Shown one piece after another: positions 47,608 to 57,802 of a DNA stretch of 64,000 bases. The position numbers and the translations under genes were made by a program. The notes under the pieces were generated by a model. That model did no database searches. It saw nothing but the letters and a program-made list of their open reading frames with translations, and had not been told where the DNA came from. The DNA comes from Moniliophthora roreri (taxonomy: Eukaryota > Basidiomycota > Agaricomycetes > Agaricales > Marasmiaceae), in contig LATX02000176.1 in NCBI GenBank assembly GCA_001466705.2, forward strand, positions 682,001-746,000. Direction: 5' to 3'. Position 1 is the first letter of the stretch. Each line of letters starts with the position of its first letter.

Positions 47608-48645
47608 TCACCGGGTTGCCGTCGGGCCCATATTCATTGTTGAGTTGTCGGGGGTTAGCCAAACAATGACGTAAATCCGCCCCCATTGTTCGGTTTTGGA
47701 CAGGGTTGGACGAGGCAACTGCGAGAGCACTGAACATCAAATTTTTCCTTCCCTTGAGCTTTCCCCACCAAAAAAAAAAAGCACAACATGTCTGCCATTC
47801 GTGCCCTTCGTCAACTTGAGAGCTTTTTCTGTTTCTGCTAGGTCATTTGGCCAAGGTTCCATTACGCGAATTCTTTTGACAGTCTGCAGAATGGAAGACT
47901 AATTTATATTGCAGCTGATGCCGGTCTTTCGAGTAAGCTCGCGGAGGAGTTGAAGTATGAGTTGGAGACTGTTTCGAAAGGAAACGATTTCCCCGAGTTT
48001 TTGAAGGCCTTCAAAGCACAGGGTATTTGGCAGGCACGTTCTCGGTTCCTTCATGGTATTCGCGAACATTACTGAAACTAACTATTGTTCAGATTGAGGA
48101 CCAGGCATTCAACGATGGCATTTGGAAATGAGACGTACGGGTCAAAAAGGTTGTTTTATTGACGCGAAGCTTATTTCCATGTAATACAGGTTGCGCTTGA
48201 TGTTCTCTATTTCCGACATTCGTGCCGAAGAGGACCCCATGGACGAGGAGGCTTTGGAGCGGGAGGAGAATGAGGACCATGAGGAAGAAATTCTAAATAC
48301 CTATACTATTCGTTGCTCCTTATCCGTCACCAAGGGTACGATTGTTCATACTGGTCTTCAAACGCTTCTGACACCCTCTGCAGAACAACGTTCCCGGTGC
48401 TCTTTCACCGACATGCTCACCGGTACCCAAGAGGGTGATTTTATCGTAGACAACGTCACATATTATCGTGGCGCAAAACTCGCTACGGAACTCTCCGCTG
48501 ACTGGAAGTGATGGGGCATCTCCCCGAATTCTCAAGTTTATTGTCATTCACATGTTGCCTAGTTCGCGAATTAACGAATTTCCAGTTCGAGACCCTTAAT
48601 GTCGGTCCTCAAGAAGCTTGAGCAGTGGCTCGTTAGCTTGCTTCG
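47608..48645 (+). pseudogene. MAM33 pseudogene (upstream tandem copy)
   Basis: This block matches 52155-53260 (promoter part, ATG at 47788 and most exons) at high identity. Lesions: about 90 bp of the transit peptide are deleted after RQL. The intron-1 donor changed from gt to tt (about 47872). Seventeen bases are lost in the exon with DQAFND, and an extra G sits at the next donor (about 48335). A TGA follows ADWK (about 48509), and homology ends within EQWL near 48645. Nothing of the C-terminal 60 residues remains. Since promoter and introns are included, this arose by DNA duplication, not retrocopying. Confidence 0.85.
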
Positions 48646-50038
48646 TACATCGACCAGTGACAGGTCTGCTGTGTATTGGTGGGTGTGCGCCAGGCAGGGG
48701 AATTATATGATACATCGCCTTTCTGTTCCACCTCTTCGGCACGAAACGCGAGTCCAAAACGAAACCACTGATACGGCGTACTTTATGAACTTTACCCTCG
48801 CCACCGCCTCCTTCACATTTATCCACTTTCGTTACGCTCATCGCCTTTTGTATGCGCTTCCCGAACTCGCCTTTCAGCCGAGGCTTATAATTGTCGTTTT
48901 GGCGTTATTCGATCTGTTTACGACGCTTCCACCGCAACACGCGTCTTTTTAATGATACGCAATTAAATGATCATCGAAAGCTTAGGAATCCGAGCGCAGA
49001 ACGAAAGACAGCGGTCTTTGGGTTTGCGTGCCGAGGGGGGATGGTCATGACGAGTCGGGATGGTCAGAAGAGTTGGGAAGGCTGTATACCATATCGACAG
49101 TCTATGGTTCTAGTAAAAATAGGAGATTGCTGGATGGGGATGGAAGTTCACATTCCTCTGTCTGCTTTTCATTGGTTCATATCGACTGACTAAAACAATT
49201 ATTGGAAATTAACATCATAAATGCACATTCGGGGTTTACATACAGGACAACGAATAAAGATGGCGACGGCCGAACTGCGCACTGTAGGCCTGAGCGAAGC
49301 CATGTGCAAGGACCTTCCTCTCTGACAGGCTCCCACGGCAAAGAAGGAATCTTGATCATTTTCAAAACCAGATTTTCAAACCAGATGTATTAGACTAAAT
49401 AGGAAAAAAAAAACAGATAAGAGGAAGAAATAAAAACATGTCACAACGAGTCCGAGGATGGAAAAGTATGATTCTGCGCGCGAGAGGGACCAACCTGGAA
49501 GAGCCTCAGATCGGTTCAACAGCTTCCTGTAGCCTTGTTTTCCTCTCTACCGGAGGAATGAGCTTTGCCCGTGCGCTTTCCACCCGCACGGAGTTCGATA
49601 GCGGAGATTGAGATAGAGATAACAGATAATGGGATTGCCACTTCCCACGCGTCGTCCTATATGTATGAATCCACTTTCTCTTGATCGGAACCCCTTGTAA
49701 CAGGTCCCCCTCGCCCTGTGTACTATAGCCTGTCTCGCCACGGAATTTGGAGATCGAATAATAAGAAACACTCTGCCCCAGTTAAAAGGTACATTTCGGT
49801 TTCGTATCAGCTTAGCAATCTGCCAGAAACATCGAGCGTCAGATACAGTCCAAATTAAGAGCAATGACACACACAATCTACTCGGGCTGCAGGCTCGATT
49901 GTCCTTCTAGAGAGAAGTAGGTATCCGAGAAGAGATCTTCGGCCGTCAATGGCGACTTTACAGAGTACTTGTAAGGATGGTGTTTAGGAGTGATGGTTCT
50001 TTGCGAATCTCTCTGTCAAAACGCTTCAGTAGATGAAT
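48646..50038. other. Spacer downstream of the MAM33 pseudogene
   Basis: 1.4 kb with no recognisable gene. Its left edge is the breakpoint of the MAM33 duplication. Confidence 0.35.
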
Positions 50039-52070
50039 TTAAGACGGGGGATCGAAACACACATTGCAAGGTCTCTTAATCATTTGCATATTTCCCTGGG
50101 TCTGCAGAGTGGGCTTATTCACATCAGATTGAATATCAGAACTTGCCGATTGTAAAGGGGTGCTCGGTGCCTGAGGACGAACAATCCCTGTTGAATGTTT
50201 TGGATCTTTGACTAACAAGACTATATATACATGGCACCCACCGTCACTAGAAACGCCCGTCAAGTTGAATTTCTCCGTCAACCGTTTGAGCAGCTCCTCG
50301 TCGTCAGGCATAGTGTCTTCTTCCTGAAATTGTCGTTAATATGACAGTCTCGCTGGATCGCAAGTTCAAAAGGACTTACATCCCAGAGTAACGAGAACCA
50401 ATAATGATCATGTGTAATTGTGACATCTGCGTCTGGGTACTGTCTGCGGTGAGCTTGACAAGTCGTTCATTGAGTGGATGGTCATACCGGTTTCAGAAGG
50501 TGATTGTTGAGGATGATACGGCCGAAATGGAAAAAATTAGTATGTGTATAGAATGCAACGGTCGTGCACCGACGTACTGCACGCTGGGCTGGTATCCTTG
50601 TCGTTGTGACCGTTGCCTCGTCTTCTAGGAGATCCTCATGATTATCCGGAGGCTCGATAGCCGCGGACTGTGCGTCGTTACTGTATCGGAATGGGATGAA
50701 TGAAGTTTGAGAAAGGGTATTCCACACCGATGAGTCTTGCACTTTGTGAGTGGTCACGGAGATTCCCAATGCAGGAACCTGGAATCGCGGGTTGACAGCC
50801 CACAAGAATACCATAGACAAAAGCGCATTGGTTCCTTCTATCTGGCCCCGCTCTACCGGCGGTGCTGTCTCTCGCTGGACCACACTTAGCGGCTGCGTAG
50901 CTCGCTTGACGGAACCGATACTTAGTATGTGTTCCTCGAATGCCAGGAACAAACTCCAAGCATACAGTATTGGGTACTGCATCACTGAATGACGCGATAC
51001 CCCAGTCTGATGCCTTGACCACGCCAGTGACTACCATCAGGGCGTTTCCACCCAAGTGACAACCGAGGCGACCATTGATGTGTGCATACCATGATATGCC
51101 ATTCTTGGCAGCATAGGTATCAAATTTATCTTCACTACGGTGAACTTCATGTGTAGCACCTTCCGGAGAACGAGAATTGCACCTCTGGAGCCGCTGGCGG
51201 CGAATCGAAAACCATAGCCAACCTCACTAGTGTGTGTACAATGAGTTTCAAGAAATACAGTTAGAGTACACTTACCTCGGGCCGCTTTCCATAAAGACCA
51301 GGTCTGAGAGGTCAACCTCGTCATGCCCTAGTGGTTGTTTATGAATTTCAGCCTCCGGTCTGCACACATGGTCACCTGGACTATAGTGATCCAGACGTTC
51401 CTCTGAGATTATATCAAGGAGCAGGAGCTCAAAATTCGGTGGGACACGTTCAGGTCCATTACAAGGATGGTTGGCAGGGAGGATGATGATGAAGTACTGA
51501 AAACCGCCCTCCTCGTCAATGGTGCCAACGTCGCTGATAGACTCCCCTTTCCTGGTATTCCTTGGGTAAATATGTAGCGACATCGGGTCTCCAAAGAGGA
51601 TATATAGCCTTTACGCTTTGGTAGTAGCATACGTGCGTATATGTCACTTTCGGACTCATTATCCTCTAAATGCCCTCGATTTCTTAGCTCTTCTGGCTTC
51701 GAAGGCCCGTCCATGACATTGATAAAGGTACCACAGTTGATCACCGATCCGGAAATAGAGGAGAAGAAACTATAAACTTCAATTTCTCTCGTTGCATTGC
51801 GCAGGTATGGATGTACAACGTACCCTCTCCATAGAATCCTGGAAAATAAGTTTCCCTTGCTAATGTTAATCCCAGCGATTCTGGTAAGGTAGTGTCGCGT
51901 TCTTTCAGATCATTGGAGAAGTACAGCTTGGATGCGGAAAAAAGATGGAATCGTCGCTGTGTCGCGACTCGCCAAAGAAGTTTGGCCGGCGTCGTACACC
52001 ACCGATGGGATAATTCGTCAAGGTCATATAGAGGAAAGCATCCGCTTTGGGCATAGATGGTCTGATTCAT
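50039..52070 (-). CDS. SWG-family Agaricomycete protein, possible frameshift
   Basis: A member of an abundant Agaricomycete family of unknown function. Signatures in order: SISDVGTIDEEGGFQYFIII, LPANHPCNG, VGYGFRFAASGSRGAILVL, YAAKNGISWYAHINGRLGCH, LGGNALMVVTGVVKASDWGI, ASFSDAVPN, NPRFQVPALGIS, and near the end YPDADVTITHDHYWFSLLWD, DTMPDDEELLKRLTEKFN. The N-terminal exon is MNQTIYAQSGCFPLYDLDEL. Around 51601 the frame shifts by one (MLLPKRKGY, then GDPMSLHIYPRN), and no ordinary intron explains it. Later exon joins are plausible. It sits between the two MAM33 copies. Confidence 0.65.
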
Positions 52071-52289
52071 CGTAACCCTAGGCTTATATACATGCTCGCC
52101 ATCGTCATAGAAGGTCCTGCCACAGGTCTAAATTTTAGGCACCGAGTAGTTTTTTGTCACCGCCGTTGGGCCCGTATTCATTGTTGACTTGTTGGGGGTT
52201 AGCCAAACAATGACGTAAATCTGCTGCATTTTTCTGGTTACCACGTCAAAATTTTCCTTTCCTCGAGCTCTCTCCACCAAAAACACAAC

Positions 52290-53418
52290 ATGTCTGCCAT
52301 TCGTGCCCTTCGTCAACTCACTTCTTCTTCCTTGCGCGTCTCTTCTTCCCGAATCGTCGCGTCTTCCTCTCGTGCTGCTCTTTCCCGGGCAGTTCTTGCT
52401 GCGCCTGCGCGAGCTTTCTCTGTCTCTGCCAGGTCATTTGGCCAAGGTTCCAGTACGCGAATTCTTTTGACAGTCTGCAAAATTGAAGGCTGACTTACAT
52501 TGCAGCTGATGCCAGTCTTTCGAGTAAGCTTGCGGAGGAGCTAAAGTACGAGTTGGAGACTGTTTCGAAAGAAAACGATGTCCCCGAGTTCTTGAAGGCT
52601 TTTAAAGCACAGGGTGTTTGGCAGGCACGTTCTCAGTCCCTTCATGGTATTTGCGAACATTACTGACACTGACTATTGTTCAGGTTGAGGACCAGGCATT
52701 TAACGATGAAGTCACTTTGACTCGAACATTCGGAAATGAGACGTACGGTGTCAAAATGGTTGTTTTATTGACGCGAAACTCATTATCCGTGTAACGCAGG
52801 CTGCGCTTGATGTTTTCTATTTCCGATATTCGTGCCGAAGAGGACCCCATGGACGAGGAGGCTTTGGAGCGGGAGGAGAATGAGGACCATGAGGAAGAAA
52901 TTCTAAATACCTATACTATTCGTTGCTCCTTATCCGTCACCAAGGTACGATTGTTCATACTGGTCTGCGAACACTTCTGACAACCTCTGCAGAACAATGT
53001 TCCCGGTGCTCTTTCGATCGACATGCTCACCCAAGAGGGTGGTTTCATCGTAGACAATGTCACATATTATCGTGACACAAAACTCGCTACAGAACTCTCC
53101 GCTGAGGCTGACTGGAAGCGACGGGGTATTTACTTGGGTCCTCAGGTTTGTTTGTCATTCACATGTCGCCTAGTTCGCGAATTAACAAATTTCCAGTTCG
53201 AGACCCTTGATGTCGGTCTTCAAGAAGAGATTGAGCGGTGGCTCAACGAGCGTGGTGTTAACGAGTCGATCGCAACGTTCATTCCTGAGTATGCCGAGTG
53301 GAAAGAACAATCAGTGAGTAACTAGTACACTGGTCCTCGCGTATTGATCATGACATATGTTTTCCTTCAGGAATACGTCAAGTGGTTGGAGGGTGTCAAG
53401 GGCTTCATCGATCAGTAA
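52290..53418 (+). CDS. MAM33: Mitochondrial acidic protein MAM33 / p32
   Basis: Mitochondrial matrix protein of the p32/C1QBP family, a doughnut-shaped trimer tied to mitochondrial translation and respiratory function. ATG 52290 opens a transit peptide (MSAIRALRQLTSSSLRVSSS ... ARAFSVSARSF). Then LAEELKYELETVSKENDVPE, FLKAFKAQGVWQVEDQAF, an acidic region (EEDPMDEEALEREENEDHEE), GFIVDNVTYYRDTKLA, and C-terminal WLNERGVNESIATFIPEYAE, EYVKWLEGVKGFIDQ. Six introns. The second, 52625-52683, has a GC donor (gcacgt). All joins keep frame. A decayed copy lies 4.5 kb upstream. Confidence 0.93.
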
Positions 53419-53995
53419 AGGTATGGTCGATTGCGTGGCACTGTCGATATCGGTGATTGTCGACGACAATCAACGTTCTATTACTTACAAAAGGGAGCGT
53501 CCGTTGTTTAGTCGGACTCGGAGTACGAGGAGCACGCTTACCACGATGATCTTATTATAATCTGCATAATAATAACACCACCACTCGCACATCGGACTTA
53601 CCATGAAAGTTTGTCATTCGACATTTTACCTGCATCTCGAAGTACTGTCGAGGACGTTCTCCAACGTTCCTCGACGTTCTTCGAGGTTCTAAGGTGTTCT
53701 TGTGGGTTCGCGTAGTTTCCCGAGCACTGCCGAAAAGTCTAAAACGATCGGAATATTCTAGCAATTTCCGGCCGCCGCTTTGACCGCGGGCTGTAAGCGG
53801 ACACGTCTTCTGGGATGATGTGGCATACATGTGTGACTGACTCGGATTGTTATTGTTACCTCGCTTAGACTAGATCCACCGCAGCTCTTCAACTTGATAT
53901 AAATGGCTTGCGGAAATTCCCTGTTATCCCCCGTCTCACAGAGATTCAACCAAGTCTTCTGCAACTTTGCCTCCTCTACTCCGACATCGTGAACG
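53419..53995. promoter_or_regulatory. Spacer with imperfect GTTC-type repeats
   Basis: Between MAM33 and the next gene. The stretch 53640-53715 repeats cgttctt/ggttct units imperfectly. Presumed promoter of the gene starting at 53996. Confidence 0.35.
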
Positions 53996-54710
53996 ATGAT
54001 CTCCTCCACCGCCACTCAATCTTCTGGCCTCTACGTCCCAGTACATAAACGTACCGGAAGTCACGGAAGTTCATCTGGAGCAGAGAACTGGAGGGCTACT
54101 ACTTCCGCAAATGCCTCTCCTCAAGCATCGCCCAAGAAATCAACATTTCCCTCGGTCTTCGGTGGTTCGACTGGTGAGTCTTTTGGGGATGTTCACCTAC
54201 CATACCTTTGTACTGACGGTAAAAAAACCTGGTACAGAATCCGTAAACACTATCTCGGAATCACACCACCAGTCAACTCTTCCAATCTACACTCGTGAAT
54301 CCCTGCTTTCACTAGGCCAGTCACATATTGTCGGTGATCTGTCTAGCAGAATACAAGAATCGATTAAGGAGAGCATCCCCGAGATCTTGATGACCGACGA
54401 ACACCGTCAGCAGGTTAAACAGCTGGAGAAGCGTCGCAGGAGGACTAGGAAGCACAACCACAACCACAACGCTCCCCTGTCAACGCAAACAGCGGCTATT
54501 GTCAATGCTCCAGCTCCTGTACCTGCACCTGCATCTGTACCCGCACAGAAGAAGGAGGAATCGAAGGATGTTGTACAAGTCACACCCCGGAGGCAGCAGA
54601 ACCACCGGATGAAGAGGACGTCGTCGAGGAGGAAGCTGGTGGAGGAGGCAAGTTGGAGGAGAGGTGTTGTGAGGAGGACGAGTTCGATGCTTATTCCGCA
54701 AGCCCAATGA
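53996..54710 (+). CDS. Small basic protein with eIF4E-binding-like motif
   Basis: Two exons (53996-54170 and about 54239-54710) give a ~215-aa protein without membrane segments. It starts MISSTATQSSGLYVPVHKRT. Exon 2 holds LPIYTRESLLSLGQSHIVGD, where YTRESLL fits the Y-x4-L-hydrophobic consensus of eIF4E-binding proteins (4E-BPs, GIGYF-type YxRExLLxL). A basic coil (QLEKRRRRTRKHNHNH), an Ala/Pro repeat (APAPVPAPASVPA) and a basic tail (RRQQNHRMKRTSSRRK) follow. It could be a translation repressor; this is inferred from the motif alone. Confidence 0.6.
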
Positions 54711-55824
54711 TTCCAAGGGGAATTTTGGATTTCAACATCTACATATTACTCTCCACTCCAACCACAAACACGAGAACAATTACCTGTACTACTATAAGCT
54801 GACGACTATAACGATCATACATACATACATATACCACTGGCATATACCTGTCCTTACTATTCTTCACGAATCATTATGTAGAAGCAGAAACAGAAATAAT
54901 ACCGTTGCATTAGGCATTTTCATCGGGTACTTTGCGGACCGAACATGTCCGAGTTTATCGAGCAATGACGGTGCCGACATTGGGTTCGGAGTAATCTGTG
55001 GGGTACTTGGATCCATAAACTTCACACGTACCACACGTTCTATCTTTTACGTCGAATAAGTTCTTTATGGTTAGCTTGCCATCTCTGATACTCATCTGTT
55101 CTCTTAGCAGGCACGTCGTGACATGTATCACGACGATGCCGTGGCCTGCCCAGACTCAGGCGACACTTTGGACATACTCAACTTTTCAGATATAGTACTT
55201 GCATTTCCTAGAGCTGCTCAGTCGCCACATCGCTTGGAGCAAACAATCCTGTTCCACTCAGTCAGCAAGCTCTGAGAAGCTGTTACTTAACGCCGACTTC
55301 GGCTGCCAGCTTCCTCAATTCGAGCAAGCCTTGATTGATGAACTTGGATTGCTGCGGATTTCTGCCAAGTTCGACAACGAAGGTGAGGCCGACACATGCA
55401 AGACACATGCCCAAAATTTCGACTGCACATAAAGCGGTGTTACATACGACTTTGTACCCCAGCCATTCAGAGTGCACTGATTGCTGGAGTTATATCAGAA
55501 TTCAACGGCTTCATCCCTTCCCCCGGACGACGCGATGCCTATCATGACACGTGGCGACGCGTCCTACTATCTGTAGTGGATTCTTTGCAACATTCAATAT
55601 CTACAATGTCAATAGTGTTGTATTACTAGGCTTATATGCTTGCCGGCTGTAGCTACACCATTAAACTCCTCCAGCGCGTGTGTATGTAATATATATATAT
55701 ATATATATATATAACTTTCGGAGACACCAGGGCCATCACTTCCTCTCCGACACACTCCAAAGATCTCAACACTGGATTCAACAAATTTTTCTCCTCCTGC
55801 AACGATCACCTCACCAGCACCAGG
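54711..55824. other. Spacer upstream of the MFSD5-like gene
   Basis: 1.1 kb with a possible small exon pair around 55199-55620 (EFNGFIPSPGRRDAYHDTW) that I cannot assign, and a (TA)n tract. Confidence 0.3.
55689..55713. repeat. (AT)n microsatellite
   Basis: Twenty-five bases of uninterrupted AT dinucleotide, about 110 bp before the MFSD5-like start. Confidence 0.9.
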
Positions 55825-57500
55825 ATGAGCAATTTCTACGAGCGCCAGCTCCTCTGGCTAACCGGAACATGTGTCTTCTCTTTGTTCGTCGAGCACCAAG
55901 TGTCAAAACGGAAACAGGCCTCAAATGCGGATGCGCGCCGTGAAAAGGGTAGTTCAACAATGCTGTCGACGTTGATGAGGCAGTATCTTGTCGTTTATGC
56001 CATTGTCATGTGTGCGTAAAATAGTTGTGTTCTACCAGCCAAAGTAGAGGCTCAAAACGTGTCACTTTCATCATTCTAGGCGCCGACTGGCTCCAAGGCC
56101 CATACGTCTATTCCCTGTACAGAGAGCAATATGGCTTCCCAGAACGTCTCGTCGCAGTCCTTTTCGTTACCGGATTCATGTCTGCGGGCCTCACTGCTCC
56201 GCTCGTTGGAGCTTGGGCAGATCAATAGTACGTGTCACACTCGCTCCCCACTGTTCCACGCTCACAGTGACTTCATAGCGGACGTCGAAGGCTTTGCCTC
56301 GTGTTTTGCGTAACATACACTATCACTTGCTGCTGCATCCTCTTCCCGTTCCTCCCTATCCTCTTATGCGGTCGTATCTTTGGTGGTATATCCACCTCTA
56401 TCCTCTTCTCCGCTTTCGAATCATGGGTAGTCTCTGCATCTCAGTCAATGGGTTTACCTCAATCAGATCTTTCAATGATCCTGGGACGCGCAACCTTGGT
56501 AAATGGCTTCGTTGCCGCTGGTTCGGGAGTTGTTAGTAATCAACTTGTGGGCTACACGAGTTCGTTCGCTAGCCCGTTCGTCGCCAGTGGTGCACTGCTC
56601 GTGCTATCTTATGTGGTCATTAGAGGAACATGGTCAGAGAACTTTGGTAACAGTTCGGAAGCAGGAGCTGCTGCGGTAACTGAAGATCTTTTCCAAACAC
56701 GTAGGTTGGGTCAGGCTTGGAGGATTGTGCAGAAAGGTCTGTTTCTGTCGCGTTCTGTACTCTATTTCACCAGCTAATCACCTGACAGACCCTCTCCTTC
56801 TCGTCCTGGGCTTCACTCAGACATGCTTCGAAGGAGGCATGTACCTCTTTGTTTTCCTCTGGGTCCCTTCCCTCCAAGAAGCCTCCCTCTCAAATAAACT
56901 TCCTCTCGGATATATCTTTTCAGCATTCATGGTCAGCATGATGCTCGGCTCACTCTTATACACCGTCATCACAACACACTTTGCCCCACCCGTCCCCAAC
57001 TCACAGTTACCCAATCCGTCATCCACCAACACCCAAAACGACAAGGCCGACACCTCGTTGACTTTGCATGCAAAACTTAGCTCTTCGGTATGTGCGGCTA
57101 GTGCACTAGCACTTGTTATCAGCGTCACCAGTCAGAGCGAATATACGAGATTTTGGGCGTTTTGTGCGTTTGAGGCGTGTGTAGGCATGTATTATCCCGT
57201 GCAGGGTATGTTGAGAGGGACGTTAATTTCGAATGAGCATCGGGCTACCGTGCGTTGTTCTCACCTCTTTCCGCGCAAAAATAAAGATGTCTGACGTAGC
57301 GTCTCTAGTTATCCGCCCTCTTCCGAGTTCCTCTCAATGTCTTTGTTGTCGTCTCCCTTCTCACGGGAGTTTCCTCGGCGAGATACGCCGTCCTCTCAGC
57401 AACGTCGCTCATGTTGGCCGTGTCGTCTATTTTGACGGGTGTGGTGATTGTAGGTAAAGCAGATACGGTGAGAGATGGTGGTCGACCGTTAAGAGGGTAG
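55825..57500 (+). CDS. Molybdate-anion transporter, MFSD5-like MFS
   Basis: Major facilitator of the MFSD5/MOT2 type, which moves molybdate across membranes in plants and animals. Start ATG 55825: MSNFYERQLLWLTGTCVFSL. Family signatures: YAIVMCADWLQGPYVYSLYR, FPERLVAVLFVTGFMSAGLT, APLVGAWADQYGRRRLCLVF, CGRIFGGISTSILFSAFESW and LGFTQTCFEGGMYLFVFLWV. Then FWAFCAFEACVGMYYPVQGM, LRGTLISNEHRATLSALFRV, PLNVFVVVSLLTG. The last intron joins ...HRAT to LSALF. A linker with Pro/Asn/Thr (TNTQNDKADTSLTLHAK) lies in the central loop region. Ends at 57500, convergent with the QLFG gene. Confidence 0.9.
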
Positions 57501-57597
57501 AAGGTTGATGTCATGCGTTTCTTAGATGCGGGCGTAGATGCGTTTTCTACGAGAAAACAAAAAAAGAAGGGATCGAGTTGGTCACTGGTGGCTCGAG

Positions 57598-57618
57598 GAC
57601 TCGTTCGTTCGTTCGTTT
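57598..57618. repeat. (TCGT)n microsatellite
   Basis: Four to five repeats of tcgt between the two convergent genes. Confidence 0.8.
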
Positions 57619-57802
57619 TGATACCTCTCCAAATTATCCTATTATTTCAACGGATAGTAACATGTAGAATGGTTTCGTTTTAATTTGATGCTACCTAGTT
57701 CCAATGGATATTTCAATATCTTTATACTTTGCTGGATCAAGGTATTCTGAAGAAAGGTGATGCTTGCCTTCACCAAGATCACAATACCATGCTACACGAC
57801 CT

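Noticed and set aside
48599..48952. Open frame beginning in MAM33 homology and running into unique sequence
   Set aside because: The MAM33 part is the pseudogene's end; the rest is unrelated and not recognisable, so the frame is chance.
7495..57500. A molybdenum gene cluster (mARC plus MFSD5-like transporter)
   Set aside because: The two genes are about 47 kb apart with many unrelated genes between, so co-location is probably chance.
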